Source: Meconema thalassinum (taxonomy: Eukaryota; Arthropoda; Insecta; Orthoptera; Tettigoniidae). From it: a DNA stretch of 64,000 nucleotides. This document shows, one piece after another, positions 36,592 through 46,383 of the stretch (position 1 is its first letter; each line of letters starts with the position of its first letter). The translations under genes and the position numbers were made by a program. The notes under the pieces were generated by a model that worked only from the letters and a program-made list of their open reading frames with translations, was not told the DNA's origin and ran no database searches. The stretch lies in assembly GCA_946902985.2 (NCBI GenBank), contig OX336397.1:148793890-148857889 (forward strand), read 5' to 3'.

Positions 36592-37200
36592 ATGGACGTG
36601 TTTGGGCGAGCTCGTGTAACCATAGCCATGGCCGCCACTTTGTCAAAACAGTTTCGAGAGGTGGCTACAAAAAGCTATGTCGATCGCAAAGTGCAAAGTG
36701 TATCCTACATGGTCCCGAGACTAACCGCTGAAGGCTATTCAGCCAATCATCATCGTATTATTGATGTGCATGAGCCTCGAGACGAAGATGACGTCTGCAC
36801 GAAACGTTATGTGACCTATCAAATGAAAAGGCTTTATAAATTTGTCCCATCGGTATTTTTAGTGTATCTGTCAAATCAAAAACTGGGCAATGACAGAAAC
36901 CATTCCCCACGACCACCACCATTGCTGAATGATCGCCTTACCTATATGCTTGCTTCTGGTTTAAGACATTATCGATTGCACTATGATGATGCGATTCATA
37001 TTAAATATGCGATGCCTCATGAGAAACATTTACAAATAGAAATAAACCGTGATAGGCTGTTGGTCCATAACCATCAAACGGAAAATGCTGGGGATAAATT
37101 ATCCTTTCATCTCATGCTTACGTTTGAGGAAAAGGGAGCTGGGAAAACGGTGAATGATTATCCGCTTTATATAGAATTGGAATATACCGCTATGAAATAA
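36592..37200 (+). CDS. Fibre-like protein of the Polinton-like element
   Basis: The 202-residue open frame starts in a good context (CACCATGG). Its N-terminal half has two repeats around TKSYVDRKVQSV (residues about 28-39) and DVCTKRYVTYQM (about 67-78), a D..TK.YV pattern known from phage and virus tail-fibre-like proteins where it forms trimeric stalks. The C-terminal half is a beta-rich stretch without a recognised motif. Its position at the head of a capsid gene cluster supports a virion surface role, but this is inference. It is one of few intact frames in the element. No membrane segment or signal peptide is seen. Confidence 0.55.
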   Translation: MDVFGRARVTIAMAATLSKQFREVATKSYVDRKVQSVSYMVPRLTAEGYSANHHRIIDVHEPRDEDDVCTKRYVTYQMKRLYKFVPSVFLVYLSNQKLGNDRNHSPRPPPLLNDRLTYMLASGLRHYRLHYDDAIHIKYAMPHEKHLQIEINRDRLLVHNHQTENAGDKLSFHLMLTFEEKGAGKTVNDYPLYIELEYTAMK

Positions 37201-37379
37201 GGCTCTCTACGTTAGTTGATATCGAATGTTTGTTGTGAAAGGTTCACCAAGTAGCACCATGGTGAAAAAACGATATGCCGTGAACATTTAAAAAAAGCCA
37301 GGTTCGAAACCGAGTCGGTCTGCCTCACACCCTATGTTAAAAATAAAATAAATAAATTTAAAAAAATACAAATAGAAAG

Positions 37380-37710
37380 GCTATCGAAAAAGCATTACAG
37401 GCAGTGCGATTGTTTACGAAGCCGAAATCCCTCTATAATGCAACGATAAAATAGAAAGAAAGAAAAAACGTGGGCGAGTCATTCCTGTTGCTAAGCGTGG
37501 TTTCTTGCCGGCTTTATTTGCGGAAATGCTACTCTGGGCTCGCTTTTGGCCGGTGCCAGTGCTGTGGCAAAAATTATTAAAGCCGTTGAGCAAGGCAAGC
37601 AACAACTAAAAGGAAGTGAGCGACACAATAAAACAATAGAAGCCATTGCTATGGTGGCTAAAAACGTCAATCCTTTAAAACCCGTCTTTTATCAACATGT
37701 CCATCTTTGA
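37380..37710 (+). pseudogene. Small basic/hydrophobic virion peptide, broken
   Basis: A basic stretch (RKKRGRVIPVAKRG type, near 37460) is followed in another frame by a Gly/Ala-rich hydrophobic segment (LGSLLAGASAVAKIIKAV) and a RHNKTIEAIA tail. A basic head plus hydrophobic core suits a small capsid-associated or membrane-active peptide of the Polinton/adintovirus type. At least one frameshift separates head and core. The role is inferred from position and composition only. Confidence 0.4.
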
Positions 37711-38119
37711 TCTTATCTTTGGTAAGCACCTAAGGCAACTGCCTCGTCATGCCATGACCCATGAGTAAGTAAAAAGCTATGCCAAACGATTAAAGATTTC
37801 CCATTTCCGAGGTGTATTTATGCGATATGAATTACCGAAAGCCCCGTAGAAAGAAGAACGAGCCATAATCAATTTAGATGATGAAGAAGGCCCAGGAACC
37901 CATTTTGTAGCCTATGTGAAACGAGGTTCCACGGTATGGTACTTTGGCAGTTATGGAAATTTACCACCCCCGATCGACTTGCTGCGTTATTTGGGAAACT
38001 GGGTGACGATATTCTATAATGTGAATCGTCAACAAATCTTTGACAGTCAAGAGTGCGGACGTTTGTGTTTACTTTTTTATATAAGAGGTCGCGTTAAGCC
38101 AGCAGTTTCATCGTTATGA
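37697..38119 (+). pseudogene. Adenovirus-type cysteine protease, inactivated
   Basis: The frame resembles the maturation protease (peptidase family C5-like) of adenoviruses and Polintons, which cleaves capsid precursors. A FRGVFMRYELP segment is followed by the catalytic histidine block GPGTHFVAY, the acidic-residue block YFGSYGNLPPP and the cysteine block QECGRLCLLF. Two in-frame stops lie in the N-terminal half. In the middle block a Gly stands where the family carries its acidic residue. Length (about 140 residues) and gene order, just before the capsid genes, fit the family. It cannot be functional in this copy. Confidence 0.75.
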
Positions 38120-38147
38120 ATGTCAACGCACAGCCACGGACCATAAA

Positions 38148-38806
38148 ATGTCCCTGAATCTCTTTCCCCACATTGAATTGCATCCTGAACAATCCTATGT
38201 GCTGGGATTAATTTATTTGGAAAGTTACAACAGAATTTACAATCTACAAGTGGATATTAATGATAAGTTTTATTATGATGATTATATGTTGAGGCTAACC
38301 CCTGGAGGTTATACCATCAACCATGTGAACGAGGCCATTAGCGTGGCGATGATAAAACAATTTGGTGTCAAGTCATATGCGGATGGGACACACAATTTTA
38401 TCTTACAGCCAATACGATTACTCATCGCTGTCGTATTTTCTCTACGTTTAACATCGACTTTGAAACACGAGTTCATTCTATTGGCCCTTTACTAGGATTT
38501 AAACCAAGTGTGTTGGCATCTCACCAACCCCATGATTCAGATTATCCAGTGAAATTCATCGAGGAGCATCCCATTTCTGTGACTTGTAATATTATTAGAG
38601 ATGTATTTACGAATCAAGAACAAAGCCATTCACTGTATGATTTTATTGTCACCTCCCCTTGTGGCTATATTATTTGTGAACACCCTTCAGTGAATCTGTA
38701 TCATCTTGTGTGTGTCAGCGATATTAGTAATATTACCTTATGGTTAGTGAATAGAAAGCAACAACTGATTGCTTTGGACATCAACACGCCTGTGACCTAC
38801 ATGTAG
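38148..38806 (+). pseudogene. Minor (penton-like) capsid protein, frameshifted
   Basis: The first part (MSLNLFPHIELHPEQSYV..) and the second part (SLYDFIVTSPCGYIICEHPS and following) are in different frames, with the shift near 38400. Together they match the pattern of the single jelly-roll, penton-base-like minor capsid protein of Polintons, including a long beta-rich N-terminus and a GYxIxExP block. A vertex capsid role is inferred from the family. It sits between the protease and major capsid genes, as expected. Confidence 0.65.
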
Positions 38807-38880
38807 GTTTCAAAGACGCTATTAAATTTATCTATAAAGCAACAACACCGTCTACGAGGTCAGTTAGTTGCCCGCCGTGT

Positions 38881-39012
38881 ATGAAAAGGTTGACACGAGT
38901 AAATCAACATCGCTTACAACGCGTTGGTTATACGTTACACCCCCATCATGAACAAGGAGCTGTTGCAAGTGTTAAATCCCATACAAGTGGAAGATGGCGT
39001 CGTGCGCATTGA
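38881..39012 (+). CDS. Small basic ORF, unassigned
   Basis: A 43-codon frame (starting MKRLTRVNQHRLQRVGYTLH) rich in Arg, His and Lys overlaps the start region of the major capsid gene in another frame. It is not a recognised family and may be chance. Confidence 0.2.
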   Translation: MKRLTRVNQHRLQRVGYTLHPHHEQGAVASVKSHTSGRWRRAH

Positions 39013-40165
39013 TATGCATTCCTATCAACTTCAACATCAGGACTAAATAACAATGGTGAGATTCAATTCATCATCAACAATCAAGATATGTTTACCCAAC
39101 CTCATGAAAGTGTCCTTCAAATTGAGGATAAATTGATGAAAGCAGATGGCAGCACCCCCAAGACATCTACGTTGGCGAATCATGGTTTGGCTTTTCTGTT
39201 TTCTGAAGTGCGCTATGTGATTAATGATATTGTCATAGATATGAGTCGAAATGTGGGCATGACTAGTCTTATGGAATTATATCCTTCCTATAGCGAGGAA
39301 GAAGGTAAAACGCTCTCTATGATAGGATGGTGCCCCAACAGTAGCAATGAGTGGTTAGTTCATACTGATGGCACCTTTACAGGCCTCCTACCCTTAAAAT
39401 TACTCCTTGGCTTTGCCGAAGATCACATGCGTATTTCTTTTAAATGCAAGACGAAGTTCGTATCTGGTGAGAAACCGCAGTGATTATAATGCACTAAAGG
39501 GAGCCTCTCACAAAGTGATTGACTCAAACATTCAACTGCTTCGATTACTATGGAAAGTGCCCCACGTGACGCTATCGAATCGTAAAAAACTAAGCATGTT
39601 AAATTTAGTGCAAAAAGACAAAGCCTTGCCTATAGCCTTTCGAAGTTGGAGTCTACATGAATATCCTTTGCTACCTACCACAGACACTCATAGTTGGAGT
39701 GTGAAATCTGCTCACTCTGCCGAGCGACCCCTGTATGTTATTATTGGTTTTCAAACCAATAGAAAATACCAATAAAGCAAAGATATCACCCTGTTTGATT
39801 ACATTCACTTGAGAAATATACGACTATTTTTAAATAATGTTTGCTTCCCCTATGAGGGGTAGGAACTCATTTTTTCAAAAAATACGTTTGGCCCCCTTTA
39901 TGACATGTTTGCTAAATTTCAATCGTCTTATTATGAAAAACAGGATTGCCCTATGTTTTCGCCACAAGGGTTTAAAGCAAAGGCACCACTGGTTGTTTTC
40001 GATTGTTCGTATTTAGAAGAATCTATGAAAATCACCACCATTGATTCAAGAGTAGATTTAGAAACACAAGAAAATGTACCAGACCATACAAGTGCCTACT
40101 GTTTGATTATTCATGCCAGAGAAGTAAAATATCATCCTTCGTCCAATTATGTCACCAGCATGTAA
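38948..40165 (+). pseudogene. Major capsid protein (double jelly-roll type), disrupted
   Basis: Segments in successive frames (INNQDMFTQPHESVLQIEDK, NHGLAFLFSEVRYVINDIV, LLPLKLLLGFAEDHMRI, NLVQKDKALPIAFRSWSLHE, SAYCLIIHAREVKYHPSSNY) match the hexon-like major capsid protein of insect Polinton/adintovirus-like elements. The family is conserved enough that the fit is confident. The total of about 400 residues is near the expected size. The ATG at 38948 is the best upstream start, but a frameshift follows near 39040. Further breaks are a stop at 39481-39483 and one near 39870. It cannot make an intact capsid protein. Confidence 0.75.
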
Positions 40166-40298
40166 TCCGCCTGTGGTGATGTTAATAAAATCATCATTCG
40201 TAGGATTGATAAGAAGCGCCTGCATGCACACTGTCTTTTGCACTCTGGCAGTGAGCACGCACATAGTCATAGCATTGACAAACGTCATGTGTCCCTCA

Positions 40299-40700
40299 AT
40301 GATCAACAAGAACAACAAAAATGACGTGAGAGAAAAACAATGGAATTTAAAATGTGAATTTAATCGTCTGAAAACTTTTGAAACATGGACAGTTCGCTTT
40401 ATGGATTATGGAGAATTGGCAGCGGCTGGCTTTTATTACTTAAACCGTCGAGATGTGGTCAAGTGTATTTTTTGCAACATTGAAATTGGAATCTGGGAGA
40501 TGGGGGATTGACCATTTAGCGATCATCAGCGATGGAGTCCATCCTGTCCTTACATGAATAGCTATGATGTGGGCAATATTCTATGGAGTTTGAATTACCC
40601 TGACATTGTACCAAACCCTACAAAACAATGTGATACCCGTGGACCGTATATGCAAACCATTCATTTGAATGTTGTTCCAGATTTTAAAAAAACTTTGTAA
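40299..40700 (+). pseudogene. BIR-domain (IAP-like) protein with one stop
   Basis: The frame encodes one baculoviral IAP repeat. RLKTFETWTVRFMDYGELAAAGFYYL is split here only by description: the helical start (RLKTFETW), the ELAAAGFYY block, the zinc ligands CIFC, then after a TGA at 40509-40511 the remaining ligands in DHQRWSPSC. The C-x2-C-x16-H-x6-C arrangement is complete across the stop. BIR proteins bind caspases or other apoptosis factors and are found in several insect DNA viruses. Only one BIR is visible and no RING finger follows. One nonsense codon is the only clear lesion. The ATG at 40299 follows a noncoding stretch and is a reasonable start. Confidence 0.8.
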
Positions 40701-40869
40701 CAAAATTGTAAGTGTTATGAAAAAACCTATATACTGACGTAAACCTGTTGTTCAATTAATTTGATCCTTTTCTGATAGTCCTTGGCTTGCAACGTTAAAC
40801 CATGATATGGGTTAGTTGTTGATTAGTCGTCAACGAGGTAACAAGTAAAAAAAAACAGAAAAAAACATC

Positions 40870-41433
40870 ATGCGTACACTCATCTTGGGTTGTCAGGGCT
40901 TTAAATTTGCAGATAACAAATTTATATTTAAGGAAGTGGCTTTTATCGATTGTAGTACGTTTTGGGTGTCACACCCCATCCATTTGGTGTTTAAACCTCC
41001 CTATGCTTTCGAGTTGCTTAGTGAAAAATATAAAAAGCAGAGCCAATGGATTGAAAATCATTTGCAATTAGTATGGAAAGAGAATTATATTTCTTACAAG
41101 TATCTTGACATATTCATGAAAGCCTATTTGTCCTCTGCCAATGTCTTACTTGTTAAAGGAGCTGAAAAACGCCAATGGCTCGAACCATTTTTACCCTCTC
41201 ACTGTCAATGTATTAATATTTTAGATTTGGGTTGCCCATCCCTGTAAAACGCTCATGGATACTTGTCCTTGCGACTTTATTGAGAATAAAGCCTTAGCGC
41301 ATGCGTGGCAATTGTATCATTGGCTCACCACCAATGCATGTTACGAGTTGTTGAACAAAATTAAAACTGAAAGTTTATCGTCCAATTATAGCAGTGAGAG
41401 TTGTACACGTGAGGTGATAACATCAACGTTATA
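40870..41433 (+). pseudogene. Uncharacterised Polinton-associated protein
   Basis: An open frame of 125 codons (starting MRTLILGCQGFKFADNKFIF) continues in another frame with CPCDFIENKALAHAWQLYHW. It has the pattern FKPPYAF, then LLVKGAEKRQWL, then LDLGCPSL and a C..C-type end. I recognise this layout from uncharacterised proteins of insect and cnidarian transposable elements. A nuclease role is possible but I cannot support it. The spacing to the BIR gene (about 170 bp) suggests a separate promoter. Confidence 0.45.
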
Positions 41434-41436
41434 AAT

Positions 41437-41637
41437 ATGGACGCCACTAGAATCGACAAGGCTATTGGAAAGTTCTTTGTGGGCAAGAAAAAACTTATTT
41501 ACTTTACACAACTTGAATTATTAGTACTACCTAAATCATTTCCTTTTTATGTTGCTGCCAACGCTATGAAAGAAATTTGGGAAAAGGCGCCTACCGAGTG
41601 GACTACTGACCCTGTATTGAGTGAACTACAACCATGA
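41437..41637 (+). CDS. Small unassigned ORF of the element
   Basis: A 66-codon frame starting MDATRIDKAIGKFFVGKKKL and rich in Lys, Phe and Leu. No family is recognised. It starts four bases after the preceding degraded gene and could be a capsid-associated protein fragment. Confidence 0.3.
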   Translation: MDATRIDKAIGKFFVGKKKLIYFTQLELLVLPKSFPFYVAANAMKEIWEKAPTEWTTDPVLSELQP

Positions 41638-41667
41638 AACCATTTTTCCTATCACAAGCAATTAACC

Positions 41668-41811
41668 ATGGCAAAAATACCCTCCATTCGACAGTGTGCC
41701 TCATGCCAATTGATGAAATTATATCATGGTCATAAAACTCACTGTAAAGACATTGTTTCATGGTTGTCATGCGGAAAACCACCACATACCATGCTCGTCA
41801 GAAGCCGCTGA
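41668..41811 (+). CDS. Small Cys/His-rich ORF
   Basis: The 47-codon frame starts ATGGCA in a good context (ACCATGG). It contains QCASCQLMKLYHGHKTHC, a CxxC plus HxH/C arrangement that could bind zinc. It overlaps the phospholipase frame by about 50 bp, so one of the two starts may be wrong. Its function is unknown. Confidence 0.35.
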   Translation: MAKIPSIRQCASCQLMKLYHGHKTHCKDIVSWLSCGKPPHTMLVRSR

Positions 41812-42161
41812 CAATCAACAACAAAAGTGTTTTTCACCGATTGAAACCTCCATGCCCGAAGGGTACTGGCCGTGGAATTATTGATAACATCATTAATTAC
41901 TTACCACTCGAAGTTCACCTACCTGCTTACAGCTTTTGCGGCCCTGGTACTCGTCTTAAAGATCGTTTGAGGAGAGGGGATATGGGGATTAATGCATTGT
42001 ATCATGCATGTCGTAATCATGATATAGCCTATCAAAACAGATATCCCACTCTAAGACGCATCGCCGACAAAGTCTTGTTAAGCATTGCCAAGCAACGATT
42101 AACAGCTCAGATGCCAGTCTATCAGAACGAATGGCAGCATTTATGGTCATTGGTGCTATGA
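41760..42161 (+). CDS. Parvovirus-type phospholipase A2 domain protein
   Basis: The 133-codon frame contains the calcium loop FCGPGTRL (about residues 60-67) and the catalytic His-Asp pair in CRNHDIAY (about residues 83-90), the hallmark of secreted-PLA2-like domains in parvovirus VP1 and adintovirus-type virion proteins. In parvoviruses the domain breaches the endosomal membrane during entry. A similar role here is inference. The frame is intact. The true start is uncertain: the ATG at 41760 overlaps the upstream small ORF and a second ATG lies three codons on. No N-terminal secretion signal is seen, which fits a virion rather than secreted enzyme. Confidence 0.75.
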   Translation: MVVMRKTTTYHARQKPLTINNKSVFHRLKPPCPKGTGRGIIDNIINYLPLEVHLPAYSFCGPGTRLKDRLRRGDMGINALYHACRNHDIAYQNRYPTLRRIADKVLLSIAKQRLTAQMPVYQNEWQHLWSLVL

Positions 42162-42288
42162 AAAGCAAATTACTTTTAACTATATATGGACTTTAACATG
42201 ATCAATTTATTTTAAAAAAATGTATAGTATCACTGTTATGATTTTCAAAAATATACAAAAAGACAAGAGACCCTGCGTGTTTGTTTCT

Positions 42289-42580
42289 TTCATTATTATT
42301 GACTAATAATTTGATTATGATCATTACAAATATTGTATAAATGGTATTTGTACTACAACTATTTTTTAAAATTATAAACAATAAAAAGGGACGACAGTGC
42401 GTCATTATTGACTAATAGTTAGATTATGATCATTATAAATATTGCTATAAATGGCATTTTTATTACAACTAATTTTTAAATTATAAACAATAAAAAAGGA
42501 CGGCAGTGCATCATTATTGACTAATAGTTTGATTATGATCATTATAAATATTGTATAACTGGTATTTGTACTAAATAATA
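42289..42580 (+). repeat. AT-rich tandem repeat, about 110 bp, 2.7 copies
   Basis: TCATTATTGACTAATAGTTT then GATTATGATCATTATAAATA recurs at about 42290, 42402 and 42511. It lies between the forward and minus-strand gene blocks of the Polinton-like element and is noncoding. Confidence 0.7.
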
Positions 42581-42721
42581 AAATAAATTAAAATGTCATG
42601 GGCTTAAGGGTCGCTTTATGATCAAACACCCCCTTATGCACTGCAACCACAAGATTGTTTTTTTTTTAAGCAGTGATACTAGCGTATGAAATCATAAGTC
42701 TAGGACTATGTTCTTGTAAAA

Positions 42722-42808
42722 GGCTTATTGAAAATCCACATCCTGTTTCCAGTCTCCGACCGGGTCAGGAATGGAATGTATGAAGCCCCCAACTAGCGGC
42801 GAGGATGT
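42722..42808 (-). repeat. SINE 3' end fragment, antisense
   Basis: The complement matches the 3' end of the SINE that follows (CTCGCCGCTAG, GGGGGCTTCAT, GACCCGGTCGGAGACTGGAA). It faces away from the next copy, so the two form an inverted pair separated by an ATT repeat. Confidence 0.75.
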
Positions 42809-42815
42809 AAAAGGC

Positions 42816-42848
<33 letters not shown>

Positions 42849-42849
<1 letters not shown>

Positions 42850-43182
42850 GGCCTCCGTGGCTTAGGCGGCAGCACGCCGGCCTCTCACCGCTGGGTCCGT
42901 GGTTCAAATCCCGGTCACTCCATGTGAGATCTGTGCTGGACAAAACGGAGGCAGACAGGTTTTTCTCCGGGTACTCCGGTTTTCCCTGTCAAAATTTCAT
43001 TCCAGCAACACTCTCCACTATCATTTCATTTCATCTGTCATTCATGTAATCATTGCCCCAGAGGAGTGCGTCAGGCCTCGGCAGCCGGCACAGTCCATAT
43101 CCTCGCCGCTAGATGGGGGCTTCATTCATTCCATTCCTGACCCGGTCGGAGACTGGAAGCAGACTGTGGATTTTCATTTCTT

Positions 43183-43217
<35 letters not shown>

Positions 43218-43220
43218 TAA
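42849..43220 (+). repeat. tRNA-derived SINE with ATT tail
   Basis: The tRNA-like head (GGCCTCCGTGGCTTAGGCGG and GTGGTTCAAATCCCGGTCAC) is followed by a body with GGTTTTTCTCCGGGTACTCC and a 3' part GGGGGCTTCATTCATTCC. It ends in an (ATT)n tail. The copy looks full length. Confidence 0.8.
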
Positions 43221-43368
43221 TAAAAAAACATGTTATTATGATTTTTTGTACAAAACCATGTAACCATTTAAGGCAATGTAACGTTAACTTTAAATTATTT
43301 ATTTAATTAGTAAATAGTGTAGATTTGTTTTCTTTTTTTTAAGTTCCTCTCTCTCTCTCTTTTTCTAG

Positions 43369-43399
<31 letters not shown>

Positions 43400-43861
43400 G
43401 TGCTGCATAAGTGGGTGTGCTAAATCAACAAGCCATCCTTAAGTGCATGACGTTTTAACTTATTTTAAGAACTATACATGTACATCAAAAGAAAGTAAAA
43501 AAAGGTAAAATAAACATGCATAATTGGCATGATTCTATTCACGTAGCCTAAGGCTAAAAAAAATATCTCATTAAAGAGAACTTACAAAACATTACCAATC
43601 ACCTATAGCCATTATATGCATCATTGTATTGACTTAGCTTAAGGCTATAAACAAACATGAAAAGTTAAGAAAATTATTATTATTATTGTTATTATTATTA
43701 TTTTCATCTACATGGACCGTCTTGCTATTATCAATCATGAGCAACAATTAATCGACGTCAAACTGTTGAGCACCAAAAAAATATTTTTGTTATAGTAAAA
43801 CATCAATAAACAAAGTAACGACTATTGTACAATTATTATTATTGTTATTCGTTTTCTACTT
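43221..43861. other. AT-rich noncoding DNA with poly-T
   Basis: The stretch contains a 25-nt T-run near 43370 and a weak repeat (CCTAAGGCTA/CTTAAGGCTA). No gene was recognised. It separates the SINE from the minus-strand genes of the element. Confidence 0.4.
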
Positions 43862-44140
43862 TTACAAAACAAATGATGCAACGATTATTTTTTTACCCTC
43901 ATAGATTAAATAGATAGGGTGAATACTTGAATTGACGTGATCCATAACATCATCAGGTAGATTATTAAAACGCGTAGGAAGAAATGATTCAAAGTCTTCG
44001 CAAATGCAAACAGCTCGTTCACCAAATTTAGTTTTTAATTTTTGTATTTTATGTACGCGAAGGGGTGTTTGCGTTGGCAATTCACTCATTTTCTTGCGTA
44101 CACGGCCACAGGCTTGACCAATTGCGTTCAAGGCGTCCAT
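43862..44140 (-). CDS. Small protein with TKFG..FLPTRF pattern
   Basis: The 92-codon frame starts MDALNAIGQACGRVRKKMSE. It contains LKTKFGERAVCICEDFESFL and PTRFNNLPDDVMDHVNSS, then YLIYEGKKI. The tKfG..FLP.RF core is a pattern I associate with small uncharacterised proteins of insect and cnidarian Polinton-like elements, possibly DNA-binding. It is intact and lies first from the centre on the minus-strand block. The function is not known. Confidence 0.5.
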   Translation of the reverse strand: MDALNAIGQACGRVRKKMSELPTQTPLRVHKIQKLKTKFGERAVCICEDFESFLPTRFNNLPDDVMDHVNSSIHPIYLIYEGKKIIVASFVL

Positions 44141-44347
44141 GCTTGGCTATAAGGAAAGAAAAGAGTGTTACTATTTTAACACTCTCATCCTTATATAACA
44201 ACAACAATAACAATAACATTGTCAATACATTAAAGCGTGTTTTTTCTAAGCCTGAGCGTTTTTGCCTAAAGTTGTAGATAGTATTGGATAAATTGACAAA
44301 AATATAATAATGTTTATAGGAGGTATGCGATAACTGTTGAACCAACA

Positions 44348-44644
44348 TCAACAGCCAATTGTTTGTGTTTCATGGTCCACATGACGTAAATAGGTATACT
44401 GTTGTAAGTGACAAACATCATCGATAAGAAAAAATTGTGTTTTAGTGCGTATGACGTCCATTAATAGTGCTTGATGAATTTCTTGCCACGGACCACGCCC
44501 GTGAAAAAAAGTAGCTTTTAACACTGGAAGAATCAACAACTCTTTTTTCTGAAATATAACTAGGCTGTCTGCGATATGATGATTCATATCATGATACATG
44601 CTCATGTTTTCTAAAAGAAAGAGAAAAATAAACCAAGCTAACAT
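44348..44644 (-). CDS. Unassigned small ORF with hydrophobic N-terminus
   Basis: The 98-codon frame begins MLAWFIFLFLLENMSMYHDM. The first 12 residues could act as a signal or membrane anchor. Alternatively translation starts at the second Met (residue 14) and the protein is soluble. The rest (LKATFFHGRGPWQEIHQALL, then QFFLIDDVCHLQQYTYLRHV) has no recognised family. Confidence 0.35.
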   Translation of the reverse strand: MLAWFIFLFLLENMSMYHDMNHHIADSLVIFQKKELLILPVLKATFFHGRGPWQEIHQALLMDVIRTKTQFFLIDDVCHLQQYTYLRHVDHETQTIGC

Positions 44645-44755
44645 TTTAAACTACTTTTTTAAAGATATAAATAAACCAAGACCTTGTTTTATTTTTTTAA
44701 ATTTTAAATTTAAAAAAAGAATATTTGATTCTTACCACAGGGTAGAGGGGGTTGT

Positions 44756-45105
44756 TGAATCACATCAGAAACGTGCTAGAGCATCATTAGACAAATAAAT
44801 TAAAACGTATTTATAAGGATAGGGTTGAATCACTTGCCCATCTGCTAATGAAATAGTGCAAAACAGTAACCACTGCCACTGACGAAACGTATTTTCAAAA
44901 TCTGGCAAATATCTAAATGGTATCAAATCACCATCATTTTAATTACAAATAGTGGGGCTCTCACATCTATAAAATCTAAAATATGACCTTGGTTTAAAGG
45001 TTGATTACCAGCTAAGCCTGTTTTTTGTATGGGTACATCTAACAGTTGTTTATGTTGTATCGTCAGTAACTGATCTTCAACTTCTGAGCAAATGGCTTCA
45101 TACAT
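44756..45105 (-). pseudogene. Unassigned small gene, frameshifted
   Basis: The frame starts MYEAICSEVEDQLLTIQHKQ and stops after 60 codons. A second frame then continues with FENTFRQWQWLLFCTISLAD and related hydrophobic sequence. The junction lies near 44920. No family is recognised. It belongs to the minus-strand accessory block. Confidence 0.35.
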
Positions 45106-45180
45106 TTATTTTTCTAAAATGATAAATAACAAATTGCAGAGTTATTTTTATTATTAACATGTTATGATTCATATTATTTG

Positions 45181-45528
45181 TTATATGGGGGGTTCAATAA
45201 TTTGTGGCAACAGTTTCCATGACAGATTAACAAAAACGTAGGCCTCTGGACAATGTTCACATGACCACTGCATCACCTTTCGGTAAAACGTATGTAAAAC
45301 AAACAAATGATTGTCCCACACTGTGTAGCCTACTTCATCTTTTTCAGCCAAAACATGAATTTGATAATTATTTAATAGGAAATGTTTTATGAAGATTAAG
45401 TGCGCGTCATTTTCAAGATCCCTTGGAGGTAAATGTATGCCTCTGTTGTTAATAGGTATTAGCATATAATCCCCTTGTTGAATGACTTGTATACGATTCC
45501 CCTGCTGACGTGCAAATTCACACTGCAT
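45181..45528 (-). CDS. Unassigned accessory protein, intact
   Basis: The 115-codon frame begins MQCEFARQQGNRIQVIQQGD and contains HVLAEKDEVGYTVWDNHLFV and WSCEHCPEAYVFVNLSWKLL. An EHCPEAY string and a C..C pair are visible. I do not recognise the family. It is one of the better-preserved genes of the block and may be a replication or host-interaction protein, which is speculation from position only. Confidence 0.4.
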   Translation of the reverse strand: MQCEFARQQGNRIQVIQQGDYMLIPINNRGIHLPPRDLENDAHLIFIKHFLLNNYQIHVLAEKDEVGYTVWDNHLFVLHTFYRKVMQWSCEHCPEAYVFVNLSWKLLPQIIEPPI

Positions 45529-45852
45529 ACTGTTAAATAAATTTTAAAAAAGGTATCAACGGATACGATAAACAAACAGTTGAATGCTAATGGAAGCCTA
45601 TAAAGGCAAAGTATAATACCATGCATTTATTAACCATATCTATATCCAAGAAACAAAAGAAAAAAACACAAATTTAAACCAGGGTGTGTGTGTTTCCATA
45701 AACATGACTAAACCATAAACTTAAAAAATAGCCAAATGTCTTTTCAATGTTACGTATGCTCCTAAAAGCCGAATCAAACAACAAAAAAAACATAAGAATC
45801 TCATGTTGTTGTTAGTTTCTAACAGACCTTATTCTATGTGGTGAATATTGAT

Positions 45853-46316
45853 TCATAGGTAAAGTAAAATAAAGTTGATGGAATGCTTGTTGGTGATATG
45901 AAGTGGTTCGTTCCTCAGCAGGGAATTTATAGAAGTGAAAACAAACATATTTGAAGTTACTGGAAAATAAACATTAAATAGAGGCTTTATACATAACGTA
46001 CACCAAAAGTCTGGAAAACAATTCTCTTCAGCTAATTTAACAATGATTTGTTTCATCGTTAAACCATACCATGATTTATGAAACACTTGCGTTGATACAT
46101 TATTTTCAAAGCCAAAATTTAGCATGCGGGATTTGCAATAGTGATGGTCTGGATCATGAAACAAGTCATCATCTTCGTCATGATCAATGATGCTGTCATA
46201 AAAAAAGAGGTATCAATGCGTACTTTAATGTTTCTATATTCCCAATGATAGGCCACACGTTGCGGATTATAATTTACCACCGTTGCATATTCATTAAACG
46301 TAGTGTGTTTGGTCAC
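45853..46316 (-). pseudogene. Unassigned gene, frameshifted
   Basis: Two overlapping frames, 46119-46316 (starting MTKHTTFNEYATVVNYNPQR) and 45853-46164 (with KSWYGLTMKQIIVKLAEENC), probably form one gene with a shift in the overlap. The CFPDFWCTLC segment has a CX(n)CXXC-like look. No family is recognised. Confidence 0.35.
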
Positions 46317-46383
46317 AATAGCTCATCATTGAATCTGTAAAGTAGTAGTTAACGATTTACTAAGAAACTTAAAAGAAATACTA

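Noticed and set aside
42725..42943. ORF with a poly-Asn run
   Set aside because: It is the translation of an ATT microsatellite and SINE sequence in antisense.
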